Of a stretch of DNA of 64,000 bases, positions 24,840 through 36,884 are shown piece after piece (the stretch's first letter is position 1; the number at the start of each line of letters is the position of its first letter). Under the pieces are notes generated by a model. The model was not told where the DNA came from and ran no database searches. It worked only from the letters and a program-made list of their open reading frames with translations. The DNA is from Paramyrothecium sp. XJ0827 (lineage: Eukaryota > Ascomycota > Sordariomycetes > Hypocreales > Stachybotryaceae). The position numbers were made by a program, and so were the translations under genes. The stretch covers positions 310,001 through 374,000 of the forward strand of contig JAJFPB010000007.1 of assembly GCA_020881915.1 (NCBI GenBank), given 5' to 3'.

Positions 24840-25976
24840 TCAGATAGCTAAAGAAATAGAAGCAGTCATATTGGGCACCATCTCCTTCATCCAGACCTGA
24901 GGATCGCCTATCATGGGCTCTAAAAGTTCCGGGACTACCTTTGATGCATCACCGACGAATACCCAATCCTTATCTGGGCGAACGTGTTTGGCATCAGCAG
25001 CGTCAAGATTGATGGTAGCAACCCTTGCACCTTGCTTGCTCGCAAGTGCAGCGTAACCAGCTACAGGCCAGACCATGCTCGAAGTCCCGATCACAAGACA
25101 CAATTCGATCGGACCTGCTTCTTCCTTGAACAGAGCTTCCGACTCTTGCACAATTTTTTCGTCTAGATCCTCACCAAACCAAACGACGCCGGGACGGAGG
25201 AGATTTGCCTTGCATTTCGGACACTGTGGAAGGTCCTCCTTGGTCAAGCCTGATGAAAGACGGATATCTAACTTGGAACTTGAATGGACCTTTTGCTCTT
25301 GGCTACTGTCGTCCACAGTGGTGTCTTTCAGTGGCGAAAGATCAGATCCAGAGGGCTCCCTATTCTTGAATTCCTGCCCCAATATCTTGGCATTCTTCCG
25401 CGCAATCCCTTCCAGCAGAAGAATGTTCGCTTTCGGCTTAAAATCTGGATCGATCTGTCCTAGCACAGTCGCTTCGTCTTTGGTGGCATCTAAAGCAGGC
25501 GTCAAGGGATCCTCCAGGTTGCCATGTTCAACGTAGCCGCAGCCTAGTTTATCCGCGCAGCACACATCGAAGAGGCTGCCGTGGATCTCCTTGAGCTGGC
25601 TTGATGGGTGACCTGCGCGAGTGCTCAGGTTGTCAACATTCTGGGTCAGAGTCATGAATCCAGGCAGTTGGCGGGCCAGTTCGGCGAGAGCAAAATGAGC
25701 GGCATTGGGCTTGACCCCGAGGGCCTCATGTCGCCGGAAACTGTAAAACTGCCAGACTAACCCCGGATCGCGACGGAAGCCCGCCGGTGACGCGACTTGC
25801 ACCGGATCCTGCCCATTCCACAGGCCACTGGTGTTTCGGAAGGTGGCCAATCCTGATGCGACCGAAACTCCGGCACCTAAGATAGCAACAATGCGCTTGG
25901 AATTTCGCAGAGTGTTGTGGAAGTCAGCAACTTGTGCTGGGTCCAGTGCCGGTTGCTTTACATCCTCAGCGGTCAT
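24840..25976 (-). CDS. NAD-dependent protein deacylase, sirtuin (SIRT5-like class III)
   Basis: A single 378-codon exon. Sirtuin landmarks are GAGVSVASGLATFR (NAD binding), QNVDNLSTRAG, the catalytic His in EIHGSLFDV, the zinc cysteine pairs CCADKLGCG and CPKCKANLLRPGVVWFGE, and IGTSSMVWPVAGYA. The segment VWQFYSFRRHEAL keeps the Y-x-x-R pair that defines SIRT5-type desuccinylases/demalonylases in class III. A hydrophilic insertion of about 110 residues sits between the two cysteine pairs (LEDPLTPALDATKDE to KEDLPQ), much longer than in typical SIRT5. There is no obvious mitochondrial presequence, so location is open. Deacylase chemistry is secure; acyl preference is inferred. Confidence 0.93.
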   Translation of the reverse strand: MTAEDVKQPALDPAQVADFHNTLRNSKRIVAILGAGVSVASGLATFRNTSGLWNGQDPVQVASPAGFRRDPGLVWQFYSFRRHEALGVKPNAAHFALAELARQLPGFMTLTQNVDNLSTRAGHPSSQLKEIHGSLFDVCCADKLGCGYVEHGNLEDPLTPALDATKDEATVLGQIDPDFKPKANILLLEGIARKNAKILGQEFKNREPSGSDLSPLKDTTVDDSSQEQKVHSSSKLDIRLSSGLTKEDLPQCPKCKANLLRPGVVWFGEDLDEKIVQESEALFKEEAGPIELCLVIGTSSMVWPVAGYAALASKQGARVATINLDAADAKHVRPDKDWVFVGDASKVVPELLEPMIGDPQVWMKEMVPNMTASISLAI

Positions 25977-27095
25977 ATTAGAGGTGTAAAAAATTGGATT
26001 CTAAAGGTGTATGGGATCCAAAGAGGTGAACAGGATTAGGCAGTCACGTATTATTCAATAGAGAAACCAAGACGAGCCTTTGGGTGCCACCAGGAGGCAA
26101 AAATCGATCGGCGAGTAGTGGCACTGCGATATGAGATCTTCGTACGGAAAACTATTTTTGTTTAACTGAATCAGATATCTGTCATGCCGCACATTAGCTG
26201 TTCGAAGTACGCCTTCATAGTCCCTCTCAATGCCACCTGACCAACATGATAGAAAAATGAACGCAGCGTGTTTCATCTACGTTGTTGTGAGGAACGTTTG
26301 ACAAAATTGGGATAGACTGACTCAACTTGAAGTCGTCTGTCTCATTGCGTCCGGTGCTCCACGGCAGACTGGTGAGTATCCTCTTACATTCTCATCGATA
26401 AACAGCTGTGTGAGGTTCCATTCCAGCGAATTTTGTCATGTCTCGGGTCGCTCCGTCATGGCGTGGCTAATCTAGCCGAGCCCAAGTAATTTTCTTCCAG
26501 TGAAGGTTTCATAGGTTATCTTTAAGAACCTTAGTCGCTTATTACAGACATTGCATGTGGCATGAAAGGTTCTTCAATTGGCATACCATTTATACGAACT
26601 CCTAAATGTGCGGTCAAATGATTCAAGCCAAATAGGTGAACTAAATTAGACACAGTGACTATATTTAAGCTAAGTCGCTGGACTACCATAGTGTTCTATA
26701 TTTGCCGGCGGCACAGTGTCTTTCGAACTCTGTGCACTCCCAAGCATGATATCATATGAATCCTTGTTGAGGGAGCTTGAGACTAAGGATGCATATGGCA
26801 ATTGATCCAAGACCAGGACGCAGAAAAACCTGGACTCTTGGTGCGAAGGAGTACTACGAGAATGAAACATATAGTGGGCAAGGATTTAGTGTTGTCTTAA
26901 AATCCTCCAAGCTCTGACTCTTCACAGACATGTTCCATCTTGGTAGTACTTGGAATTCACGTAATAACCGGAAATCTTTTTTTATTTTACAAAATGGCTG
27001 CAAAGTATAAATGAGGTAAAGATGTCCTTATTCTACTGTCTACACTTCATCTAACATTGAAGCGCCTCCAAAGATTCCAAATTGACTTTATCACA
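25977..27095. other. intergenic, AT-rich promoter of small secreted protein
   Basis: No gene is supported. A 73-codon minus-strand frame (26055-26276) starts MKHAAFIFLSCW but lacks a credible secreted domain. The 3' end contains a TATA box for the next gene. Confidence 0.4.
27006..27012 (+). promoter_or_regulatory. TATA box of the small secreted protein gene
   Basis: TATAAAT lies 84 bp before the ATG at 27096, in an AT-rich stretch. The position fits a core promoter with a short 5' leader. Confidence 0.5.
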
Positions 27096-27576
27096 ATGTT
27101 ACGACCCAAGCTAATGGCTCTGTCCACAATTACTTTCGCGGTTGCGAAGAATTTAGCTGATCCTGTGGTAAGAATCCCCCTGAAGTGAGTCGGATCAAGA
27201 GTAGTAACATACGCTTTTGCTAGGTAACAATCTACTCAGCCAAAGATTTTGGAGGAGTTGAGCAACAAATTCCAATTAACGGGGAATGCATAAAATTGAA
27301 GGATGAAATGCAAGTATCTGTGCACTGTCATGTGTTCCTTGGTACTGAATCACATACAGTGATCATAATATTCATTCACTTAATATGCCGCAAGGCCTCT
27401 ATATATGTGAAGGTTATGAGTGAGTTCTTCAAAACTTGAAGCCATCAGTGGATTACTACTAACTCATTCCCAGTGCTGAAGGCTGCAGAGACTATGACGT
27501 ACTGTACCCTGGGACTGCGCGCGAGCTTTATCCTATAAGTATGGGAATTTCCCATATTATATGCCGTCGTGATTAA
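27096..27576 (+). CDS. small secreted beta-gamma-crystallin-like protein, four short exons
   Basis: Exons 27096-27167, 27224-27309, 27360-27419 and 27474-27576 join in phase to a 106-aa protein. No open frame is long enough to reveal it unspliced. The N-terminus (LMALSTITFAVA) is a probable signal peptide. The rest carries the beta-gamma-crystallin-type pattern VTIYSAKDFGG (Y-x6-G), then GECIKL, LNMPQGLYICEGY, EGCRDY and a final SHIICRR, with four cysteines likely forming two disulfides. The second intron has a GC donor (GCAAGT at 27310), required to keep the frame; the other two are GT-AG. Such proteins are small, stable extracellular folds in fungi and bacteria. Function here is unknown, and a secreted effector or wall protein is one possibility. 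Confidence 0.68.
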
Positions 27577-28994
27577 GATTCCTTGCAACTTAGTTGATCC
27601 CCGAGGAAAATGTTGTTTTTCCCCTTCTCGTTCTTGGGAAGGCAAGGATACAGAAACATACAAAAACGAATGCAGACTTCTTAGAGGCCAGCAGGCTATT
27701 AATGCATGCTAATTATGCTTTCAGTTTCGTAGTACCAGACTATAAATTACTGGCATGAACATGAGCAGGTCCATGTCAGTCTTTGATGAGCCTACAAACA
27801 TCTGCAATTATGTGTTGAGGGTATCTAGTCTAATTGTCACTAGAGAAAAAATTCGTTGTCCATGACTGAAAAGGAATTGTAAAATTCTCGCACATTCGAC
27901 ACCAGCAGCTTTTACTCAGACTCACTTATTATGGAAATCTAGCGGCGCAGTTTGGGTTCAGGAAACCGGAATGCGAACAACGCTTACAAATCTGAGCCGA
28001 CCGCTGATGATTTAACAAAATATCCCTACTATCCCTATCAAGCTTCTGTACACTCATGAAGGAGACATGAACCTGTTTCATCCCCTGAAGTACGCGTAAT
28101 CGCACACATCCTGACCCTATCCACACTTGCTTAGTGACCTATCGTACAGAGTGGCTACTTAATATACTAAAAGGAACTAAATGAACTCTATTAAAATTAG
28201 AGTACTCACTCCGTAGACTTACATTTTTTTTCTGACAGCTACTAGTTAGGTTTTCTTTTTTGAGATATTAATTGCTTATATCCTTGTCGGTCAGGGATGT
28301 GCGATTTCGTGCACTCAAGGGGATACCAAAGTGTTTGTGTCCACGGACCAAAAGTTGTTACCTTTAAGTCCTTGCTGTACGCCGGCCGCTATGTTTGTGT
28401 CTGCCAGGAATCATTTCAGCCAGACTTAGGACTGTGCAGAACCTTGTGTTTTCTCCTTCGTTTCATCTCGCTTTCCTGTTGTTTTCCACATCGTTACTTC
28501 TGAAGTCAATCGTCTCGGCGTTATTTTCGGCCCCTCGCCGAACCATGAGAGTCTAGACTGAGGAGAGGGCACCTATGGCGGGAGCCCATATGACAACAAC
28601 CTTGTCAAACAGCCAACAGTCAGGTGGGCTCGGTGCATAATGCATGGTTTATAGTCAAATTGATTGGTCGATAGCTTCTGGCTTGATCCGATTCGGACGC
28701 GGGGTATTTCAGCCTGGCATCAGCTGCTTCTTCTGGTTACTGTTCCCCGCACCACTGGCATCTATTGCTGGAGGATCGACAGGTCAATTTCCTTTTGGTG
28801 TGGGCTGGGGGCTCCTATTTTTCTGTCAAAGGGTGCAACATGGTAATGGATTCTACCTCGTCGTGCATGCAATCAGAGTGTCGTTGCCGCTCGTGTCCAG
28901 TAAGAGTCGTTTCAACTTGGGATCGGCGTCTCCAAGTTTATCAGACTGCTTAAGACTGTGACCTTACCACGACGCTGCATTCTTGCCTGGACAG
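27577..28994. other. 1.4-kb intergenic region
   Basis: This is AT-rich at first, then the promoter of the GH55 gene. Open frames at 28297-28503 and 28644-28961 show no domain or splice partners. Confidence 0.4.
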
Positions 28995-31404
28995 ATGTGG
29001 GCCTTCTTGATTACGACGCTGGCGGCAGCCAGGGCTGCGAGGGCAGCATATTGGATGGAAGAAATCGCACACCAAGGGATTGCAGCATATCATGGAGACC
29101 CCGACTATGAGGTTTTCCGTAATGTCAAGGACTATGGGGCCGTTGGAGACGGTGAGACAGACGACACAGCAGCAATCAATCTTGCCATCAGTTCAGGCGT
29201 TCGTTGCGCGCCATTCGTTTGCAAGCAGTCCACCACGTCTCCGGCGACAGTTTACTTTCCCCCAGGGTACGTGATAACAAGCACACGAAACAAGCAGCCA
29301 TATCTAACAATCTAGAACCTACGTGGTCAATGGCTCAATCATTAACTATTTCTACACCTCGCTTATTGGTGATCCTACCGATTTGCCTGTCATCAAGGCC
29401 GCTCCGAACTTTGATCCCACGCGCAACTTTGGACTCATAGATGGTAACCCATATGGAGCAAACGGTATTGCCTGGATACCTGTCAACGTCTTCTTTCGAC
29501 AGGTTGCGAATTTCATCATTGACACGACCGCCATGCCAGCAACTGCAGCTGCCACCGGAATCCACTGGCCGTCGTCCCAGGCTACGTCTCTTACCAATAT
29601 TATTTTCAAGCTTGCCGAAGGAGCTGACAGTGAGCATCAAGGTATTTTCATGGAAGAGGGCTCTGGCGGACTATTGAACGACCTCACTTTTTATGGTGGT
29701 AAGCTAGGCGCCAATTTTGGCAATCAGCAGTACACAGCCCGGAACCTCAAATTTTACAACGCACAAGTCGCAATTAACCAGCTCTGGGATTGGGGATGGA
29801 CGTACAAGAGCGTTCATATTGAGAATTGTGGAGTCGGCATTCAAATGGCGGACAATAACACGGCTTCTGTTACCATTCTGGACAGCGAGTTTAAAAATGT
29901 CACGACGGCCATCTCGACAATTCGAATCCCTGGTGGAACCATTCCTCCTGCTGCTGGCAGAGTGGTCCTGTACAATGTGAAATTTGATGATGTGGAGGAT
30001 GTCCTGGTCGGGCCACAGGGTACCATCATTCCTGGAGGAGGGCCCGGCCAGGAGTTTACCCACGCAGGCTTTGCCATGGGCAACGTCTACGACCCGTTCG
30101 GCCCAGAGGATGTTGCTACTAGCGAGCCATCATTGTTTCCACCTCCACCCCCCTCTTTATTGGGGCCTGATGGAAAGAAATATTATGAGCGTTCAAAGCC
30201 GCAATATGAGGATGTTCCCGTCGAGAACTTTGTCTCGGCAAGGTCTTCCGGCGCCAAGGGTGACGGAATAGCTGACGACACGGCGGCTTTGAACAAACTG
30301 TTCAGTGAAACAGCAAGGAATGGAAAGATTGCTTTTGTCGACGCTGGGACTTACTACGTCACAGATACGGTCATCATCCCAGCTGGCGCTCGGGTTGTCG
30401 GCGAAGGTCTGGCTTCTAATGTTGTCGGCGGTGGACCTAATTTTCGCAATCCTAGCCAACCTCGTGCCGTTATACAAGTTGCCAGCCCTGGCGACATTGG
30501 AAACGTCGAGTGGTCCAACATGATTGTCGCAACACGTGGACCCGCACCGGGTGCCAAAGTCGTGGAGTACAACCTCAACTCCCCTCTCGGCACGGAACCT
30601 GCCGGCATGTGGGATGTTCACATTCGCGTGGGTGGTTTTGCGGGCACAGAACAGTTGATTGAACAGTGTGACAACACCCGGCCCTGGGAAGATGTTGTTG
30701 AGCAGTGCACTGCGTCATGGATGAGCATGCACATCACGAAGTCAGCTTCGGGTCTCTTTATGGAGAACTGTTGGGTCTGGGTTGCCGATCACGATATTGA
30801 GGATCCTAACTATGCCCGAACGCATATCTTCTCCGGTCGTGGTGTGTACGTCGAGAGCAAGGCTGGACGTCTCTGGTTCTCCGCTAGTGCCAGCGAGCAC
30901 CATGTCCTCTATCAATACCTGTTCCACGGCACCAAAGACATCTACATGGGCCAGATCCAAACCGAAACACCCTACTACCAGCCTAGCCCACCGGCACCGA
31001 TACCTTTCACACCAGTCCCTGCCTACCATGACCCGGACTTTGCACTGGACTGCGCAAAGTCGTCACCCAATGCTACAGCGCCCTGCGAGATGGCCTGGGG
31101 TTTACGCATCCACAACTCTCAGAATGTGCTGATATACGGCGCTGGACTGTATAGTTTCTTCAACAACTATAGCACGACTTGCTCAGACCGGGGTAATGGC
31201 GGGAGGTGCCAGCAGCGCATATTCGAGATTACTGACAAGAAATGTGGCGGACCCAGCACTAACATCAATGTGTATAATCTCAACATTGTCGGGACAAGAG
31301 CCATGGTCACCAGACAAGGTGAGAACATTGCATCGTTTGATGACAACACGGCTGGGTTCACGTCTGGGCTAGCGGTGTATAAGCACGACGGCACAGGAGC
31401 GTGA
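28995..31404 (+). CDS. GH55 exo/endo-beta-1,3-glucanase, secreted
   Basis: Exons 28995-29266 and 29316-31404 (49-nt intron) encode 786 aa, normal for GH55. The start at 28995 gives a signal peptide (MWAFLITTLAAARAARA). The protein holds two pectate-lyase-like beta-helix domains. The first is introduced by VFRNVKDYGAVGDGETDDTAAIN (about residues 45-65) and the second by VSARSSGAKGDGIADDTAALN (about 415-435). Between them are YVVNGSIINYFYTSLIGDP and LTFYGGKLGANFGNQQYTARN. The second domain includes WVADHDIEDPNYARTHIFSG and a C-terminal Cys-rich turn. It hydrolyses laminarin-type beta-1,3-glucan in cell walls. Direction and family are secure; exo versus endo mode is not readable. Confidence 0.95.
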
Positions 31405-32875
31405 GCGGATGCCGGTTCCATTACGAGACACAACATCTAAGCAAGATCTCAACCTACTAGATGAAGAATGTAGCCTTCAATTTACAGAGATTTCTTGCTA
31501 GCCCTGCAAGTTCAATCTTATGGTTGTATTCCTGGCCTTGACCGCCTGAATTCAGATCATGCAGTATAAAAGATTGCGTAGAGCGCAAGATGAGTATTGA
31601 TGAAGGGTGGGTTTGGACAGCTACCCCACCATCAACTTGAACTACGTCTAAATCAAATGTCGGCAACCATAATCTTCATTCCCGTTGTCGCAGCAAGGTG
31701 TGGTTGAAGTGGTCCTTTATGGTCGTCACCATGCACTAAGTATGCCTAGTTAAGTGCTGCTTCTAACTCTTCGGTTTTATGCCTGTCCTAGCGTACGCAT
31801 GTAGAACCTCCAATTCCAGCCCAGAGATCGAATTTGCTTGGAGTGATAATTTAGGGAATGTGTCAGGCAATTGCCGCGCCCAAGGTCGAAATGGTATTAG
31901 GGTTATTCACCGTCAAACCTGCGTATGGTAAACCTGGTTCTACCTTTCTCGACGTCCTCTACATTCACTACGCCGGATATCCTTCCTTCTCTTTACATAA
32001 GGCTAAAGAAAACAATCAATTTTGGACCATGATTAAGCTCAAATCCCAGAGAAACAATGAAAGTAGCACTGTCTGCATACGCATTAATCTCAAGGTGAGA
32101 GGTAGTCCGCGAACTCGGTCATGTTTCTTAGACCACCAGGCTGTCGGGACTTTGGCCAAGAAGGGCTCGGACACCTCGTGGTCTGCAACATCCCAAGCCA
32201 ATCGGAAGCATGGCCGGCCCAACCCTTCAGCCAAATAGGAGGATACACCATCATAGCAGTATGTGTGGTCTACCACAAGGCACAACGGTAGGGATTGGTA
32301 GCCTTACACGATTTGCATGACTTTCTACATCTTGACTAGGCAGTCCGTGCTTCTGTTCTCTGTATCCGAGCCAGCTTTTGTGCATTCTTCGAAGTCCAAC
32401 ATCTAAGTCAAGAAGGAGGGGGCAAATCTGGAAACCCTTGACGGACGGTGTTCGTGGTCTTTGACGTTTAGTGTAGGATTGACAATTATAATCAAGCATG
32501 TATAACAAAATGAATTTTTTGAACTCCACTAACTTTCGCAATTCGAGCGTATAATCAGATATTCTAGAAATAACGTGTTTCCTCGACTCAACTCTATCCG
32601 CTATTGCATACTAGGTCCTTTGTATCAGCAATATTAGTAGATTTAGTAGAACTGCCCAAGCTCGAATGCTTTTTCCATGGAAAGGACGACATTCTATGAT
32701 CAAATTTGAGTACAATCTCCTCGCAGCTCGTAAGAAAGATTTAAAACACAAGTCACAATATTGCTCACGACAGGTTCATTTGACTAGGATTGGCGTTACT
32801 CAATAGAGATTGTACTCCGGGTGCATTTGCGTGCGACAACCACTCTTCTCTTTATTAAACAGTAGAAAACATTAT
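31405..32875. other. convergent intergenic region containing one decayed repeat copy
   Basis: This separates the GH55 gene from the M14 gene, whose 3' ends face each other. No gene is supported. Part of it (32325-32575) is related to sequence at 34920-35135. Confidence 0.4.
32325..32575 (+). repeat. decayed direct repeat, copy A (3' of M14 gene)
   Basis: Two blocks align by eye to copy B at 34920-35135 in the same orientation: CTTGACTxGxCAGTCCGxGCTTCxGTTCTC ... GAGCCAGC, then CTCCACTxA...TTCGCAxTTCGAxCGT. Copy A carries T/A where B has C/G at many differences, in line with repeat-induced or deamination decay. No coding capacity remains. Confidence 0.5.
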
Positions 32876-34546
32876 TTAGGCCAATACTCTATATACTGGA
32901 TATTCGTAGCCCTCCATGACTGGGATAATGTTAAACCGGGCGAAGGAGTCAAGAGCATCGGGTTCCAGTGTCAACCAAGCAAGTGCGGCATTCTGCTGTC
33001 TTGTGCTGACCCAGAAGCTCCCTGCTGGCAGGGAGATCCTCTTTTGTGACACACTTGTTCCCACCACGTTCTGGATTGCCCCCTCCCAGATTGTGGATGC
33101 TAGACTTGAGCTGGTGATATTGAACGCCTCGACCACGCCATTGAAGGGAGCCCGTAGCGTCTCGACAGTAAGACCAAGTACACGGAGGCGCTCAGCTACA
33201 TCCATCCAGCACGGTGGAAAGACATATGCTTCAGGACGGACGCGGGTAATGTTTGCTACCGTGGGTGTGGTGCTGAGGAAGGTAATAGGGACTTCAACAA
33301 TTTTGCCCGATGCTGATTCAATGAATGTCCATGAGGCATTCATGGGTCGCGTATGCTCAGTGATAATGATATCGTCGTCGCTGGAAATGAACTTTGCACG
33401 AGCATTTTCAATGGTATTGTAGACTTCTTCTGCCCGGTCGATTACGGTCTGAAGAATAGCTTCAACCATGATCAATCCGCTCGCGACGCGTCGTTGGAAA
33501 TGCTGACCACCTAGCATGATACCGCGGGTTTCGGTCAGAAAGACTAGTGCTTGGCTGATTCCGATCGAGGTATCGGCGTAACGTGGCTCGCCAGTGAGCT
33601 CTTCAAACACCACTGGCGCAGTATTTGGAGTTCCGACAATATATGGACTCCACCTCAAGCCGTAATTCTCTAATGCGGTTGCGATGTTCTTGGCAAAAAC
33701 GTTTTCGGATAGATCTCGAATGTCCTGGTGAATGTTTAAATTTTTCATCGCCGAAAACTCGCCATCAGCGGCAGACACCCATTGTCCTTCGCCACCGTAT
33801 CCACGGTTGGCACTATACTCATGACATTCCACACCGACATGAGGATTCCAATCCATGATAAGCTTCTTAATATCGCGCGTCTGCTGACGTGCAAGCTTGG
33901 CATGATCTCTGTTGGGATCGAACCCTGTCGCTAGGTACCGCTGAAAGTAGGCCACACCGTCCGGGTTGTAACGAGGTATGACCATGATATCCGCAACTTC
34001 CAGAAGCGAAGCAGCCCAGGTAGAATTGGCGTCGAGTTTACCAAGCAATGCCAAAAGCCCCTGGTCCCCGGCTGGCTCGTTGCCATGTACTCCTCCGTTC
34101 AACCAGACTCGGATTTTTGGAGTCGTGGAAGAGTTGAGTTGCGGCTGATTTGAGCTTGAAAGGATAACATAAGGAATAGAGCGCCCCTCTTCTGACTTGA
34201 AATCCGGGTTGTGGTACGTCATCCAAGGGTTACGTGCTGAAAGACTACGAAGGAAATAATCTGTGATGTAGTTAGACATGCGGCAGTGTCTCACATTCGG
34301 AGATTAAGCCATACCAAGGGTAGCATCATCAGTTGGTCCACTGGTTCCATTGTCGAAACCGGAGGGAACGGACTCAGGATCCAGAAAGGCAGGAGAATAC
34401 AGCGGCACTCCCTCAACATCCGGAAAATTTTCCGCCACAGCGTCGCTATCTTTGACAAGGGCGACTTGGTTGTCGGCATAACGCGATTGACCATGAGCTA
34501 GTCCCGCAAAGAGCAGTCCAGCCCCCAGGTTGAAATGGTGGAGCAT
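32876..34546 (-). CDS. secreted M14-family zinc carboxypeptidase
   Basis: Exons 34315-34546 and 32876-34260 (54-nt intron) encode 538 aa. The start at 34546 provides a signal peptide (LGAGLLFAGLAHG). The peptidase_M14 domain carries the zinc motif GGVHGNEPAG (HxxE), the substrate/Arg region IPRYNPDGVAYF, the third zinc ligand in VGVECHEYS, and the catalytic Glu in VFLTETRG. About 200 residues follow, ending in LPAGSFWVSTRQQNAALAWLTLEPDA. This is the layout of fungal extracellular M14 enzymes that remove C-terminal residues from peptides. The promoter side carries repeat copy B and the 3' side copy A. Confidence 0.92.
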
Positions 34547-34919
34547 CTTGGCAGATTGGTAACACGAGACACACACACTAGACCCAGGATCTGATCAAAG
34601 ACAATGCTTTGGATGGAAAGGCTGCTCTTATAGTAATTTCGTTCCTTTCCCCGCTTCCTGTGGGATCAGAGAACCACTGCCGTTGGAATAGACACAAACC
34701 TGAGTTCCACTGGATGCTGTAATTTCATTCGTTACCCAAAGGATCAGCAATTGTTTTATCTATGGAGTATTACCGGCTCAATTAAGTACGCATCCACTCT
34801 CGGCCTTGGCAGCAAGGGATTCCACTGTGTCCGGAGGTAGAACCGGAGTAATCGAAGCAAGCCTGATCTTATGCTTGTGTGCTTGCCAGTTACCCCTCAA
34901 TACACGCCCCCATTATCGG

Positions 34920-35135
34920 CCGACTTCCGGCGTCTTGACTGGCCAGTCCGCGCTTCCGTTCTCCATCTCCGCAACGAGCCAGCCTCGTCTGCATCATTCA
35001 AAAGTTCCTTATCTTTATTATTGTGGTCCTCGGGATTTAGTTATCGGCTGACCAAGGCATCCATCCATACGAAAGCGCGCTAATTCTCAATCTCCACTGA
35101 TCTTCGCAGTTCGAACGTTATGGGATTTCCTGGAA
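34920..35135 (+). repeat. decayed direct repeat, copy B (5' of M14 gene)
   Basis: This is the partner of 32325-32575 and is richer in C/G at the differing positions. The two copies bracket the M14 carboxypeptidase gene in direct orientation. I could not define termini or a target duplication, so the element type is unknown. Confidence 0.5.
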
Positions 35136-36641
35136 GGGAAGTCCTCCACAAGCATATTGTCACCTCCTGGAATTGTGCTCCTCCTATCCTTAGATTGGCA
35201 TCTGTAAACTCGACCAACAAACCGTGTTTCATGGCCTGGCCAATTGCACGTGTACTGAAATCTGGAAATCGTGGCGAATGCCTTTGAAGACGACTGGGAG
35301 GCGTGAAAGAGGTGCAGGTCACCACTCTAGACAGTCTTCATGTAGTTCTCTCTAAAATATTGTAGAGAAAGTTTGAGAGTGAGCTTTATATGCAAAGGCT
35401 GATAAAAGCGCATACTGTTGTAGGAGATATAATTCTCTACACTACTTTGTTGGCTAAATACTGAACGCAGTCACAAATGTTTCGAAAGTTTTTAAAAATG
35501 AAGACTACCGCATAGATAAATCCTGATGTAAACAGTTACCCAAAAATATGATTTATCCACAGAGCCCGCGTGCATTAAGTTGATGCATAGGGTCGTTGTG
35601 TAAGCTGTAGTGAAGCCAAGGAGCCGATGGCGAACGCCCGACCATGGCCATGAAGACTTGGAACAACTTGTATACAGCATTACCCGCGAGAATTGTTCAC
35701 AAGTGTGTCCGCTACTGTAAAAAAGCCTTGAAACACCAATGGAGTATAGAATTATTATCACAGCCAATTTAAGCACTTTCACACAACTCCTCGGCCCGGA
35801 CTGAGAATGGAACCACTACCAAGTGAGCGTATCACTGAGCACGGCAAAAACTAAACGCGCTTATTTAGGACTGTCTTGAATGGTACGGGTTATCATAAAA
35901 CACATGGCTACTGGCTACCTTGCTCAAGCTGTTGCATCAGGCAACGGATGTTGAAGCTGGCAGAACTCTTAGAGAATTTGACAACCTATTGTGCTCAAGC
36001 TCCTGGGTCTGTCCACCAGTGCACAATTACACCGAGCTAGCAGAAGTCAAGACACGAAATGGTTGTCTCAATTGATAGTTGCCAATAGAAACATTGACTA
36101 CTGAAATCTTCAGAGACAGTAAGCAGCTAAGTCTATTTTATTGATGGACCAGTAGTGTGGACAACAAAGGAACATCTACCTGGAACACTTCGGGAGTCTT
36201 CGGTGGTCCTCACAGCCGATTTCCCCGTACCAGAAAACACTTAAACCCAATTTGCATAATTCTATTTTCTTCGTGATTACATCAACGGGCCATCAAGAGC
36301 TTACTGGACAGAAACACTACTGATGTCTAGCAGTTCGCTCTAATCGGTTTCACTAGCAGAGCAGAAGCAATTGACACCATCCGGTATACCTATGTGGAGA
36401 TTGAGGGAGAGTAGCTTTGTACCAGTTACTTTGGGTCCTCCAGAAGTTTCGGGTAAATATGTAATCTTATCTACAAGAGGCCAAACGTCCAAAGCCAGAC
36501 ATTCCATAGCTCCCTGCCTAATAAGCACAACAATCCTCTTTCTGTAGTGTTCTCATCGCATTAACGCGTGACTGAGCATTTCACTAGGAAGCTCCCTAGT
36601 TAGTCTTGTGATGCTTGTGTACCTGAATACCAACTCACAAT

Positions 36642-36884
36642 TTAAGAGGACTTGACAATAATGTCCTCGGCTTCGCGCTTCTCCGCGGACTGGCCAGCAA
36701 ACCAGGCTCGGGGCAGAGAGGTCAGGCCAAGGCTGCGACCAGCAACTCGGCTTCCGCCAACGCAGTTGTCGCCGCAGCTAGCGGAGACAACAACGGCGGA
36801 AACAACGACGAGAAGAGCGCTGACCTGTATTGAGATTAGGAGGTGTTTCCACGATGCTGGATCAGAACATCCACTGACCTTCAT
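36642..36884 (-). CDS. possible small secreted protein with a 2-codon first exon
   Basis: The minus strand reads ATGAAG, then a plausible 54-nt intron (36825-36878; donor GTCAGT, branch CTAATC, acceptor ACAG), then GTCAGCGCTC. Spliced, the N-terminus is a textbook signal peptide, MKVSALLVVVSAVVVSAS, followed by CGDNCVGGSRVAGRSLG and an Arg/Lys-rich tail. The intron is a multiple of three and lies in an open frame, so unspliced translation is also possible but would lack the signal. The mature part is short (~44 aa) with two cysteines and no family I recognise. It may be a real effector-like gene or a truncated one. Confidence 0.35.
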   Translation of the reverse strand: MKVSGCSDPASWKHLLISIQVSALLVVVSAVVVSASCGDNCVGGSRVAGRSLGLTSLPRAWFAGQSAEKREAEDIIVKSS

